From: Obelidium mucronatum
Taxonomy: Eukaryota; Chytridiomycota; Chytridiomycetes; Chytridiales; Chytriomycetaceae
Length of the DNA: 64,000 nucleotides
Direction of reading: 5' to 3'
NCBI GenBank assembly: GCA_025765595.1
Contig: JAIVFH010000060.1
Span: 124,001-188,000, forward strand
Under the pieces are notes generated by a model. The model was not told where the DNA came from. It did not search any database and saw only the letters and a list, made by a program, of their open reading frames with translations. The stretch's first letter is position 1. Each line of letters opens with the position of its first letter. Made by a program: the position numbers and the translations under genes. Positions 31,330 through 43,353 of this stretch are shown piece after piece.

Positions 31330-31666
31330 GGGATCAATGGCTCAGGTGGTTAAGACCTGATGCCGATGTGCTGCAGGTTCCCGGTTCAAACCCTGGTGGA
31401 ACCGAAAATGAAGTTGGTGGTAGTTCAGGAGCCCTAATAGGAGACCTGCACTTCTGAACTACAGAGTAGAGTGGAAGGTGCCCAAGAAAAAGAGGAAGTA
31501 GACGGGAGGTCTACAAGGGGGGTTGGGGTGCAAAGTCACTTGCTGTCCAGAATGTGAGCCGGGCCTAACTATACTGTTCTGAGAAATTGGGGAGAAGTAG
31601 TTGTTCGACAAAGTGTTAATTACAAAATACATTCACATCGAAACCAAAAAAAAAAAAAAAAAAAAA
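31330..31666 (+). mobile_element. tRNA-derived SINE with LINE-like tail
   Basis: The head carries an RNA polymerase III A box (TGGCTCAGGTGG, about 31338-31349) and B box (GGTTCAAACCC, about 31384-31394), spaced as in a tRNA. The body has no ORF. The 3' part, from TACAAGGGGGGTTGGGG to the poly(A) at about 31645-31666, parallels the LINE 3' end at 29887-30013: shared blocks are TACAAGGGGGGTT, GAGCCGGGCCT, GTTCGACAA and TTACAAAATACA. Perfect 19-bp target duplications flank it. It lies in the first exon of the unknown gene. Confidence 0.88.
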
Positions 31667-31685
31667 AGGCTTCAAGTTCAGAACG
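31667..31685 (+). repeat. 19-bp target duplication of the SINE, right copy
   Basis: Exact partner of 31311-31329. Confidence 0.95.
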
Positions 31686-33339
31686 CAATCGTTGATTATG
31701 CGGCTGAAATACCAGAACTTGCTCAAGCTGGGTCAAACATGGCGGCCGAATTCTACAGTCAGGTGGAGATTATGCCAACCAACACAATGTATTCTGAAAT
31801 TGAATCAAGAGAGCTAGCAGATGAGGCGAATAGTGCAGGAAACATGACCTCTGCCAATGTCGACGCTTATTCTGAAATTGACGCCATCGTCGACTCTTAT
31901 TCTGAAATTGACGCACGCGAAATTGACGCACGCCACAGACGTCGCCTGCGACACGTTGACGCGCACGCGGGTGCCGATGCGGGCGACCATGACAAGCGGC
32001 GCGCTGCTGGCGGCGGCGTGGTCGACTCTTATTCTGAAATTGACGCAAGAATTGAATCCAGGCGCTCTCCTCGACGCGGTTTACTGGAACAAAAAGAGCG
32101 CGTGGCGAAGGCATTTAGTGTGGTCGAGCGCTACATTGAAGAAAGAAAGTGGGCTAAAACTGTTCGATCAGACCGCGGAAGTGGCAAGAGCGAATCTAAA
32201 AAGCATGTATGTATTTTGTTTCCACATTTTGACTACTGAAACTCAATCTAAACTCTTTTAAGCGCCGAATTATTGATCAGTATATGGAATCTCTTGTGTA
32301 TGACCTGCAAAAAGAAAAGTACACTGTCGTTGACATTGGGGAATCAGCAATCAATTTAAAAGATGTCAAAAGTCCCAACGACTCTATCATTCTGATGTAT
32401 TTGAATGAGGAATTGACGGCAGTTGTTCTCCAGAACAAACACGCGTTTCCCCAACATCTTCGAGTGGACTATGCAAAACTTCTGGAATGCAATACAAATC
32501 TGCCGCAACCTAAGGAGAACTCTTCCCATTCCAATAAGTACCCAAAACGAGTCACCAAATCTGGAAAGATTGATTTATCTATCGGTTTTATGATGGCCCA
32601 CGACAATCAGGAAAATGCCGAATTAAAGATTCGGGCCGACCGTGCCCAGGACAATCAGGAAAATGCCGAATTAAAGATTTGGGCCGACCGTGTGAGCTCT
32701 GTGAAGACTCTTTATGGAACAAATAAGTATTTAAACGCAACCAAGTGTGTGCCAATGTTGGTGGACCGAATCAATGCTCTGTTTTTCTCCGGGAGTATGA
32801 CTCGTAAAGCCAATGTGAGAAAGTTGGTCCAAAAGCATGAACCGCAGTCTTTGGAATATCTTGACTTGAATGGAGGGTACTTATTGAGGTGAGTCATTTC
32901 TTTTGATTTGATTTTCTCCTGTTCATAGTTGACATTACTTTAGGTACCTTGCACTGAACGTCATCATGCCAGATCACTGTGACAGAAAAGACTGCCAAAA
33001 AATCCCATCGTGTCTATTGTATCAAGGAAATTTTCCCAAGGGTGTGTGTTCCTTGCGTTTCACAGATTATGACATTGATATTCCTGTAAATTTTGTTGAG
33101 TCGTCTTATCATTCTACTCACAATAATTGCAGATTAAACCATGGACTATTCTTCCAATGATGGCTTGGAAAGTAAATCATGAAGGGACTATCAAGGATTC
33201 TTTTACCGACAAGTTTAAGGATCGGCGGGTAGAAGTGATTGGCTCCTACCAATCTGTCTACAGCAACTTGCTTTCTCGAAATGAGTAAATGTCATGATAA
33301 TATTTATTGGTGATAGGTTGGTGATAGGTATTCAGAAAT

Positions 33340-36300
33340 AAAATGTATTTTCAAAGAAACGCAAGGTGCTACTGTTTTTCTCATTCCAATCAAAATCTGG
33401 AATCATCATTACTTCTTCTTCAATTTTTTCAAGGTGGATTAAGTCTTTTCTATTTGATAATTGGACAGAGTTGCAGTCATATTTAGTGGGAGACTGATTG
33501 TCAACAAAGACGAAACTGGACCCAGGCGCGAGGTAGGTACACTCCGCCTTCCCTTTTCTTCAGCAGGGAGAGCGAAATAAGTCCTTGCACGCGGGCATAT
33601 TCTCCAGATTCTAATTTCACATCCGTGAATCTGGAAGTTCCATGGTAATTTGGATTTGCCATGATTCTTCAGCTTTCAAAAGCTTTCACTGCAGAGCTAT
33701 GGACTTTTAGCCACTTAAAGTCCTTGTCTGGCATCATAGATATGTTTGAAGCAATGGCTCCAAAGAGATCTAGGATTTTGGGTAAGTCTTCCATGATATT
33801 CTTCAGGAAGCGATCAAAAACACTGCTGTGACCATTGTCGTGGCCATCATTCTCACTCTCCAGATCTTCTTGACTTTCACTTGTGAAGGAAAATATTCCA
33901 TTGTGTCTTACTTCTTCAATTTGCACAAGGTGCAAATATCCACAGAACCGGGTTTCTGGAATAGCCTGTAAATCTTCAGATTCTTTGTCATCCACAGAGT
34001 CGTCTAGCCGGGCCAATACTGTACGCCTCGTTGTCTAGGCAAATTTTAGATGTATAATCACAAAGCATATTCTTACTGATTGGGTAAGTCCCTCCACAAC
34101 AGCTTTTTTGTTTGCTCTCCGTTTATAATCCTCCTTGATGAATCGGTGGTTCATCGAGCATCCCAAATTCTTTGGATGCCCTCTGTTTCTAATTGCATCA
34201 CAGAGATGGTGTACAATGCCATGCAGTTTGGGTATTTGGTGCTGGTTTCTTAATGGAGCATAGAATTTGTCAAAGTTCACACAAAACTGCTTTGTGAGAG
34301 CCTGGATTTGGTCCAAATCGGATTCTGAGATTAAATCCGAATTCAATACCTTTTGAAATTTCAGGAAAGGCAGAATTACTTCGGATAACCCAATGAAATC
34401 TTGATTTAAGTACAAATAGTTGGAAACAGTAACCTGAAGTTGGCTTTTACCTGTAAGTAGGCCCACGAAAGGAAATAGCAATACTTTGGATATTTGGTCT
34501 CTCTCCTTGGATGTCAAGTTCGTAGAATCGGTGATGGAATTTGTGGGTAAACGGAAATTATAGCACACAGGCATGGATCGAAACCTTTCCGCCAACTTTC
34601 GCTTGATTAATGCTGCCTTTCGAGGGTATCTGCCTTTAAGCTCGATCATTTCTATTGTGTATTCAAATATTGTTTGTTTAGACCAGCAAGATCATGCAGC
34701 ATGTAGTCTGACGGAAACAGCTGATAGAGAGGGGACCCTCTAATTAAGATTAAATACACAAACAGGGGAGGGAATACATTGTACTCACAGGAATCCTGAA
34801 AATGCATTTTTGGTACCAGAGTATAAAGAATACTTCTTGATTTTTTCGGCATTTCTGGAGTTCAAAATGCGATTCATGTCATCTTCTCTTCTTGGACGCA
34901 GCTTGAAGTCATAGTCCAGCATAAGATTATAATTATCTTCATGGTTTTCATCTTCAATCCCGTATCCCAAATCGTGAGGACCAAGTAGTGGCGGAAACTC
35001 TGCAAAATGCAGGTATCCCCAGATAATGAGGCATTCAATGCAAGGCATATTCCCAGCTGGCCCATACAGTAGTGCAGAAGCTGTGTGCTCTTGTTGATCT
35101 GCAGGACAACAACAAAGACAAGGAACAAAATGCAGTAGCGCCACGTCCAGATACATTCTGAATCCTTTCTCCTGATACTTCTTGATTGGAGCAAGCAAAA
35201 TTTCATAGCATTTGTGAAATATGTCCCGTTTCTTTTTTTTTGAACAATTCAGTATCCTTTTCAGCGGAACTTGATGTAGAGTACCATTTGGGCAAAAACC
35301 CAACTGCAACTTTCGACTCCAGCTTATTTCTCTGTTGGCGCGGAATGTTGCACAAGGACATATAGATTGGGTGGCCAGATGTTTTGTGGCCACCATCAAG
35401 CTCTGTCGCGTCGGAATAAACCTCAAATGCAAGTAGCTTTGCTCCTGGTGGCAAGCTACGCACCTGAGCTTCCCACCAATTTCCTGTGTTGTATTCTCCA
35501 TACATTTTTTCATTTCCGACAATTGCTGAATCTGATGTAAATGCCATATCTGGATAGTACTTCTGCAACAGCTCCATTCCACAATCAAGAATATTCCTGT
35601 AATGAAAGAATATTTCCTTCCCACCATCTGGGCTGTTTCCAACAGATTGCTTTTGGTATTTTCCAGCCCCAATATATCTATCATCAGAGTTTAAAAGGTT
35701 CATACCACTCTCGACAGAAGTTGGAAGCTTCAATTCCATTGCATTTTTTTGGATGAAGGAAAGAACAGCATTCCAGACAGGATTCAAAACACTGGGAAAC
35801 TTAGAAACCAGGCTGACTTGGCTGATTTTCAAATGGGTGGTACGGAGGATACTTCAGGTTTGCAGTGGCGTCAAATACACTTGGCTCTATAGTTTGATTA
35901 AGCAAGCTGAAATTTGAGCCATGGAGTGTGCTGTGTTGTATGAGAGGGATTTGACCAGCCCTAAGTCCAACACTCTCTGGCCAGCAATGTTGGAATCGAT
36001 TCATTTACTATCGTATTAAAAGCGTCTGGATCACTTTCTGCAGTAAAGTTATCTGTTTCATGATCTGTCATTTGCTCCTCCATGATCGACGCGCGACTAT
36101 CTGCTAGTCTGAGTGGCATCGAATCCAATGACACCCCCACAAGAGAGTTTCCAATATTCTGTTGCTGTCTATGTTGAGTGGTCTCAAATTGAGAGATGTT
36201 TTCAGAGTGGAGTCTCTTCAATGGAGTGACAATTCTTTTGTTTGAGTTTGATAGTCCAGCCGCCGCCGCATCTTTGTGGCGTTTGGAACTTAAATGTTGA

Positions 36301-36365
36301 AGAAAACTCTTGGCATTTGCTGATTGTTTTCCACAGATACTGCAAATACTTTCTGAGTTGTGCAT
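33340..36365 (-). pseudogene. Plavaka/KDZ-type transposase relic with N-terminal C2H2 finger
   Basis: The ATG at 36365 starts MHNSESICSICGKQSANAKS with a C2H2 finger (C-x2-C...H-x5-H). The core block near 35400-35480, FEVYSDATELDGGHKTSGHP then IYMSLCNIPRQQRNK, is the hallmark of fungal Plavaka transposases. Downstream pieces include a stretch of four cysteines (PCLCCCP), a short YQLFPSDYMLHDLAGLNKQ region, KLHGIVHHLCDAIRNRGHPK and a C-terminal RFTDVKLESGEYARVQGL region reaching about 33370. Frames break near 35990, 35225 (an A/T run) and 34650, and again near 33550; an intron is plausible near 34740-34790. Element ends were not found. Confidence 0.75.
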
Positions 36366-36441
36366 GGGCTGACGTCGGGGATTTTCACAGTTTCTGTTTT
36401 TTTTCGAAACAAAAAAAAAATCTTTGCAAAATCATCTAAAA

Positions 36442-37542
36442 ATGGCAGATGCAGATATGACTAGAGATTCTGATCAAGTTGCGGTTATTAATGCCTTTGA
36501 AGCTAGGGCGACAGGTTTTTTTTTATTTTTGGCACTTCTGACGTTGTTCACACCAATTACTTAGCTGTTAAAAGAAAATTTGACGAAGTTAATGGACAAG
36601 ATGACATGCCTATGGCAACTTTTCTGGAGTTATCACAAGCAAACTTTGGTCTCATGTTCAAGCTTCAACTGCAACAACTTGATTGGATGCGTCAACTGTC
36701 CAGTGATGTCATCGACCTTAGGGCAGCCGTCGAAAAAACTCTCCCACCTCCACCTGACAAAATGTCGTTTGCCTCCTTGGGGGTAAGTGCCTAATTCTAA
36801 TTGGTGGTTCCTTTCCTCATAACTCTCACTCAATATTTTGTCTGCAGTCAAAATTTGAGACTCACATGCTGGTTACTTCTGTCCGTGAAGATCTTCACAT
36901 GAGTCCAGAAAGAATTGCAGCTGTCACACTGGCTTACTTTGACAATCTTCCAGCAGGAGAAGCGCCAGTTGGAATTGACTTTACAGGTTCCGAATATTCG
37001 TGAAACGTACAAATACTATTACCCTCAAACAGGTAGCATTGATTGATTTATTTTTATACATTTTCTTTGTCGTTTATTTATTTTTGTTTGGATTCAGGTT
37101 CTTGAAGCAGTCGTCCCGCACACAGCTTGTCCAAGCAGTTCACACAAAAACATGCAAACAATACGGAATTCACAAAGCCCACTTGGTAAAACAAGCTGGA
37201 AAAATCCAACACCACGTCACTGTATTTTGTGAGCGGCAGTCGGTTATCACAGCAAAGTTCGAATTGCTGGACAACATCACTGAATCAAGTGAAGCATTTT
37301 TCAGTCTCGTTGATAATTGCAAACACCAGAACGCAGTTGCCTTGACTTCTGACGAAATTGCTTTTGTGTATGCATGTTTGGTTCGCTTCTTCAATTGTGA
37401 AACGATGGAGGACCACAACGTTGTCAAATCACTGAAGCAAGCCTTCACATCATTAAACCTTCAACGCCCTACACAGGCAACTACTCAAAGTTTCAGCGGC
37501 AGAGTTCGTTCAGATCCGCGTAACTTTGCAGTGGAAGAATAA
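36442..37542 (+). CDS. Unknown protein gene divergent from the Plavaka transposase
   Basis: The ATG at 36442 lies 76 bases from the transposase start on the other strand. Exon 1 (MADADMTRDSDQVAVINAFE...) joins by a GT-AG intron (36515-36563) to AVKRKFDEVNGQDD. A helical stretch, LQLQQLDWMRQLSSDVIDLR, follows. A second intron (about 36783-36847) leads to SKFETHMLVTSVREDL. The last part (QLVQAVHTKTCKQYGIHKAH...) ends at 37542. How the exons join around 36987-37097 is unclear; one base seems out of phase. No family is recognised. The shared promoter region suggests an accessory gene of the transposon. Confidence 0.45.
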
Positions 37543-38084
37543 TGGAATGGTTTCTTATGGGGATGATTGGGGGGATTCAATGAAGGTTTTGTTTTGAACG
37601 GGTTTTTAGTTTAAAATCAATGAATAGAAATAAAGAATCTATCGCCGCATTAGCATTTTAATTTTTCAAAATGTTAGTCGATTCGAATTTGTACCTAGAA
37701 ATTCATTTGTTTTGAGATTCCCTTTTTTAAAATAATTGACTTCAATTTCAAGAATCAAAAAGATATCAAATTTGGGTGCCGAATGGATGTCCGGCCATTC
37801 CGTTGTTGGTTTTGGAAATAAACAGAACACCATTTCTTCTAAACCTTCGGGTGCCCGTTGATACTGCCCAATTTGCATCATAAAAGGGCGCCCTACTGAC
37901 AGGACCTCCGAAGGACGTCCTTTTTTGCCACCGGATGTATATCCGACAGCGGGCATCCGTCGCGTTTCAGGTTCGGCGATCGATTCCGCACCCCTTCGCC
38001 ATACTTGACTCGTACCAAAAATAGGATATCATAAATACATCCTTTATTTGTACCATTCTTCTTTCACCGCACAGGGTGTTGATT
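37543..38084. other. Intergenic stretch, possible decayed element
   Basis: AT-rich. A minus-strand frame at 37666-37956 has no recognisable domain. It ends near the 26-bp motif that truncates the LRR gene, so part of this stretch may belong to the same unknown mobile element. Confidence 0.35.
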
Positions 38085-38819
38085 TTAGGTCCTATTTCCG
38101 GGGCAAATTTTTGCGATGACTTCTGGCGGATACGCCAAACGCACGCCATTGTTTTGAATATGAATCTGCAACGACTTTACAGAAACCAAACCGCCAATCT
38201 CTTTAGGAATATCCCCAACCAAGTTGTTGTTTGCCATGGAGCAGTGTTCCAAGTTCACAAGCTTCCCGAATTCAGGTGGAATCGATCCCGTTAGCCTGTT
38301 TTGGAAAAGCATGAGTCTTTTCAGGTTTTTTAGGTTTCCGATTTCCTTTGGGATGGGTCCTGTGAGGTTGTTTAGGCCCAGGTATAGCAGTTCCAGGCCG
38401 ATGCAGTCAAATAGGGAGACGGGCAATGTTCCCGATAGACGTGAGGCATGCAAATAAATTATTTTTAGGTATGGAATCAGGATGATTGTGGAAGGGAGCT
38501 GTTTCGTGGGACAGTGTTTTAATCGGAATCGACAGGGTGAGCGATACGAAAGGCGGGTCTCGGCGTATCCTTGCGCGGATTCTGTAGACATTGAGAGGAC
38601 TCTTGAGTTGATTTTTTCGAGAGAGTTGTGATTTGATGGATCGTAAGGGTCGTTGTGCATATGGCGGTTGATGAGAATGAATTGCTTTGACAACAGAACT
38701 TCTCGGATAGCTTTTGAGAGACGAGCATATTTAAAGACTGCATCAAAGTGGATGAAGAAGAAGATGCGCATCTTGATCTCGAAGGGCAGTGCTGAGAGCG
38801 ACAGAGGAATGACAGTCAT
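38085..38819 (-). CDS. F-box-like/leucine-rich repeat protein, C-terminus replaced
   Basis: The N-terminus (LPFEIKMRIFFFIHFDAVFK) is F-box-like. The centre has about five LRR units of the plant type, with L-x-G-x-IP (LTGPIPKEIGNLKNLKRLML, then LTGSIPPEFGKLVNLEHCSM). It is a tandem paralogue of the next gene. Its last residues, AKICPGNRT, are encoded by the 26-bp motif at 38095-38120, where similarity to the paralogue stops. The protein lacks the paralogue's C-terminal 70 residues. F-box proteins recruit substrates to SCF ubiquitin ligases; this role is inferred only. Confidence 0.75.
   Translation of the reverse strand: MTVIPLSLSALPFEIKMRIFFFIHFDAVFKYARLSKAIREVLLSKQFILINRHMHNDPYDPSNHNSLEKINSRVLSMSTESAQGYAETRLSYRSPCRFRLKHCPTKQLPSTIILIPYLKIIYLHASRLSGTLPVSLFDCIGLELLYLGLNNLTGPIPKEIGNLKNLKRLMLFQNRLTGSIPPEFGKLVNLEHCSMANNNLVGDIPKEIGGLVSVKSLQIHIQNNGVRLAYPPEVIAKICPGNRT
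38095..38120 (-). repeat. 26-bp motif shared with 21085-21110 (inverted)
   Basis: Read on the minus strand it matches 21085-21110 with one difference. It marks the point where the LRR gene loses similarity to its paralogue. Confidence 0.5.
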
Positions 38820-38940
38820 TTTTTGGATTGAGCGGAGACGGGATACCTTATTTTCCCGTATTTAACAAAAAGTTATATTTGAGGGGAGACGGGATATCTT
38901 ATTTTTCACTATCTAATAATTGGTTGTATTTAACAAAACG

Positions 38941-39846
38941 TTATATTGCCTCCTCATTGTCCCCATCCTCAGATTCATCATCCGACGCGTCACTTTCCTC
39001 ATCTTCATCCGTCATATCACTTTCCCCGCTTTCATCTGATTCGTCTGCATCTTTTGGAACATTATACCCACGAACCCAATGGTTGTCTGGAAGAGACGGT
39101 CGACAAATATCGTATCCTTCTTTATACGCACAACTCACAAGATTCTTGAGGTTCGATACATTGGCCGGATAACTCAACAACACACCATTACTTTGAACAT
39201 GAATCCGCAACACTATTACAGACACAAGGCCCCCAATCTCGGGGGGAATATCCCCCGTCAAGGCATTCAACTCCATGTTGCAGTACTCCAAGTTGACAAG
39301 CTTTCCGAATTCAGGTGGAATCGATCCCGTAAGCTTATTACTGAAAATCATGAGACGTTTCAGCTGTGTCAGGTTTCCAATTTCCTTTGGGATAGGACCT
39401 GTGAAGTCGTTTCCACCCAAGTACAACAGTTCTAGACTGGCACAGTCAAAGATAGAAAGCGGTAATGTCCCTGAAAGATGACCACCATGAAAATCAATGG
39501 TTTTTAGGCATGGAATCAGACTGATTGTGGATGTGAGTTCCGGAATGGGGCCGCGTTTTAAGTTTAACTGAAAGCGATAGTCTGTTGGGCGATGTGAGAG
39601 ACGGGTCTGAGCGTATCCTTGAGCAGACTCTAAAGACATCGATAGAACTTTTATGTTGACGTTGTGGATGGGCCAGAGTTCGTACGGATCGTAACAATCG
39701 TTGTGCATAAGGCGGTTGATGAGGATGAACTGCTTTGTCAGCAGTAGTTCTCGGAAGGCCTTTGAGAGACGGGTGTATTTGAAGACAGCGTCAAAGTGGA
39801 TGAAGAGGAAGATGCGCAACTTGATCTCGAACGGCAGTGTTTCCAT
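38941..39846 (-). CDS. F-box-like/leucine-rich repeat protein
   Basis: A single-exon gene of 301 residues. The F-box-like start is METLPFEIKLRIFLFIHFDA, and the start codon lies 37 bases from that of ECD on the other strand. LRR units follow with L-x-G-x-(I/L)P spacing (LSGTLPLSIFDCASLELLYL, then FTGPIPKEIGNLTQLKRLMI and LTGDIPPEIGGLVSVIVLRI). The C-terminus is strongly acidic (DESDESGESDMTDEDEESDA). It is about 70% identical by eye to the neighbouring copy. The full-length architecture makes this the parental form of the pair. Ligand or substrate is unknown. Confidence 0.8.
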   Translation of the reverse strand: METLPFEIKLRIFLFIHFDAVFKYTRLSKAFRELLLTKQFILINRLMHNDCYDPYELWPIHNVNIKVLSMSLESAQGYAQTRLSHRPTDYRFQLNLKRGPIPELTSTISLIPCLKTIDFHGGHLSGTLPLSIFDCASLELLYLGGNDFTGPIPKEIGNLTQLKRLMIFSNKLTGSIPPEFGKLVNLEYCNMELNALTGDIPPEIGGLVSVIVLRIHVQSNGVLLSYPANVSNLKNLVSCAYKEGYDICRPSLPDNHWVRGYNVPKDADESDESGESDMTDEDEESDASDDESEDGDNEEAI

Positions 39847-39883
39847 CGCTTGGTTTATATCTTTTTATTTCTTCTTCAATAAA
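39847..39883. promoter_or_regulatory. 37-bp divergent intergenic region (LRR gene / ECD)
   Basis: Only 37 bases separate the two start codons, which face away from each other. No room exists for two separate promoters, so the 5' leaders must overlap or one transcription start lies inside the other gene. Confidence 0.5.
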
Positions 39884-42927
<3,044 letters not shown>

Positions 42928-43353
42928 TATCTAGCATATCAAACAGTAACATTTGAAGATACTTGTTTTTATTGTTCTGTCTAGTATTGTCGCTGTTGCT
43001 TGTGTTCCCCATTTACATTTGCTTTAATCAGAGGACACTTGAACTCAAACTACAAGGAACAAATCAAAGAATCATCATGTTTATTTAAACCTTCTTGCTG
43101 TTCTAAATGAATGGTTATATTCGATATGGGTCAATCAGTTCTGAGGTCTGTCACACTGACCGTTGACCTTATTGTTCCCGATGGAATTAGATACGACACC
43201 CTCGTGTTGCTACAGTCTTTGAGGTCGATCGTGAGGGATTGTGGGAGGGTGCGTGCCGTGTCCAACATACCTTTGAAAATTCCGAGAAAAGTGAAACAAC
43301 GTGCCTTGAAGTAAATAGCAAAAAAAAGTCAACAAAAAAACAAAAAAAGAGCA
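42928..43353. other. Intergenic region between ECD and VTC genes
   Basis: AATAAT and similar 3' signals follow the ECD stop. An ORF at 43111-43314 has no recognisable domain and ends 40 bases before the VTC start codon. Nothing else is seen. Confidence 0.4.

Larger units (their letters stand above)
31233..33288 (+). pseudogene. Unknown multi-exon gene interrupted by a SINE
   Basis: The ATG at 31233 opens MADIPLCEQRRRALITRVRA. After LNRVNQRLQVQN the SINE (31330-31666) intervenes, and the frame resumes with a repeat of RLQVQN and AIVDYAAEIPELAQ. Later exons begin near 32263, 32944 and 33133. The last intron (GTAAATTTTG...TTGCAG, about 33087-33132) restores a clean frame to TAA at 33286-33288 (ending VYSNLLSRNE). 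Five copies of a YSEIDA-like hexapeptide lie around 31790-32045, within a patch of high GC. No domain is recognised. Without the SINE the gene reads intact, so it was probably active recently. It may belong to the neighbouring Plavaka element. Confidence 0.55.

Noticed and set aside
31330..31404. Possible tRNA gene (A and B boxes)
   Set aside because: The acceptor stem does not close and the sequence runs on into a SINE body with poly(A) and target duplications, so it is a SINE head.
43111..43314. 67-codon ORF between ECD and VTC
   Set aside because: No domain, no splice partners, and it lies in a normal intergenic gap.
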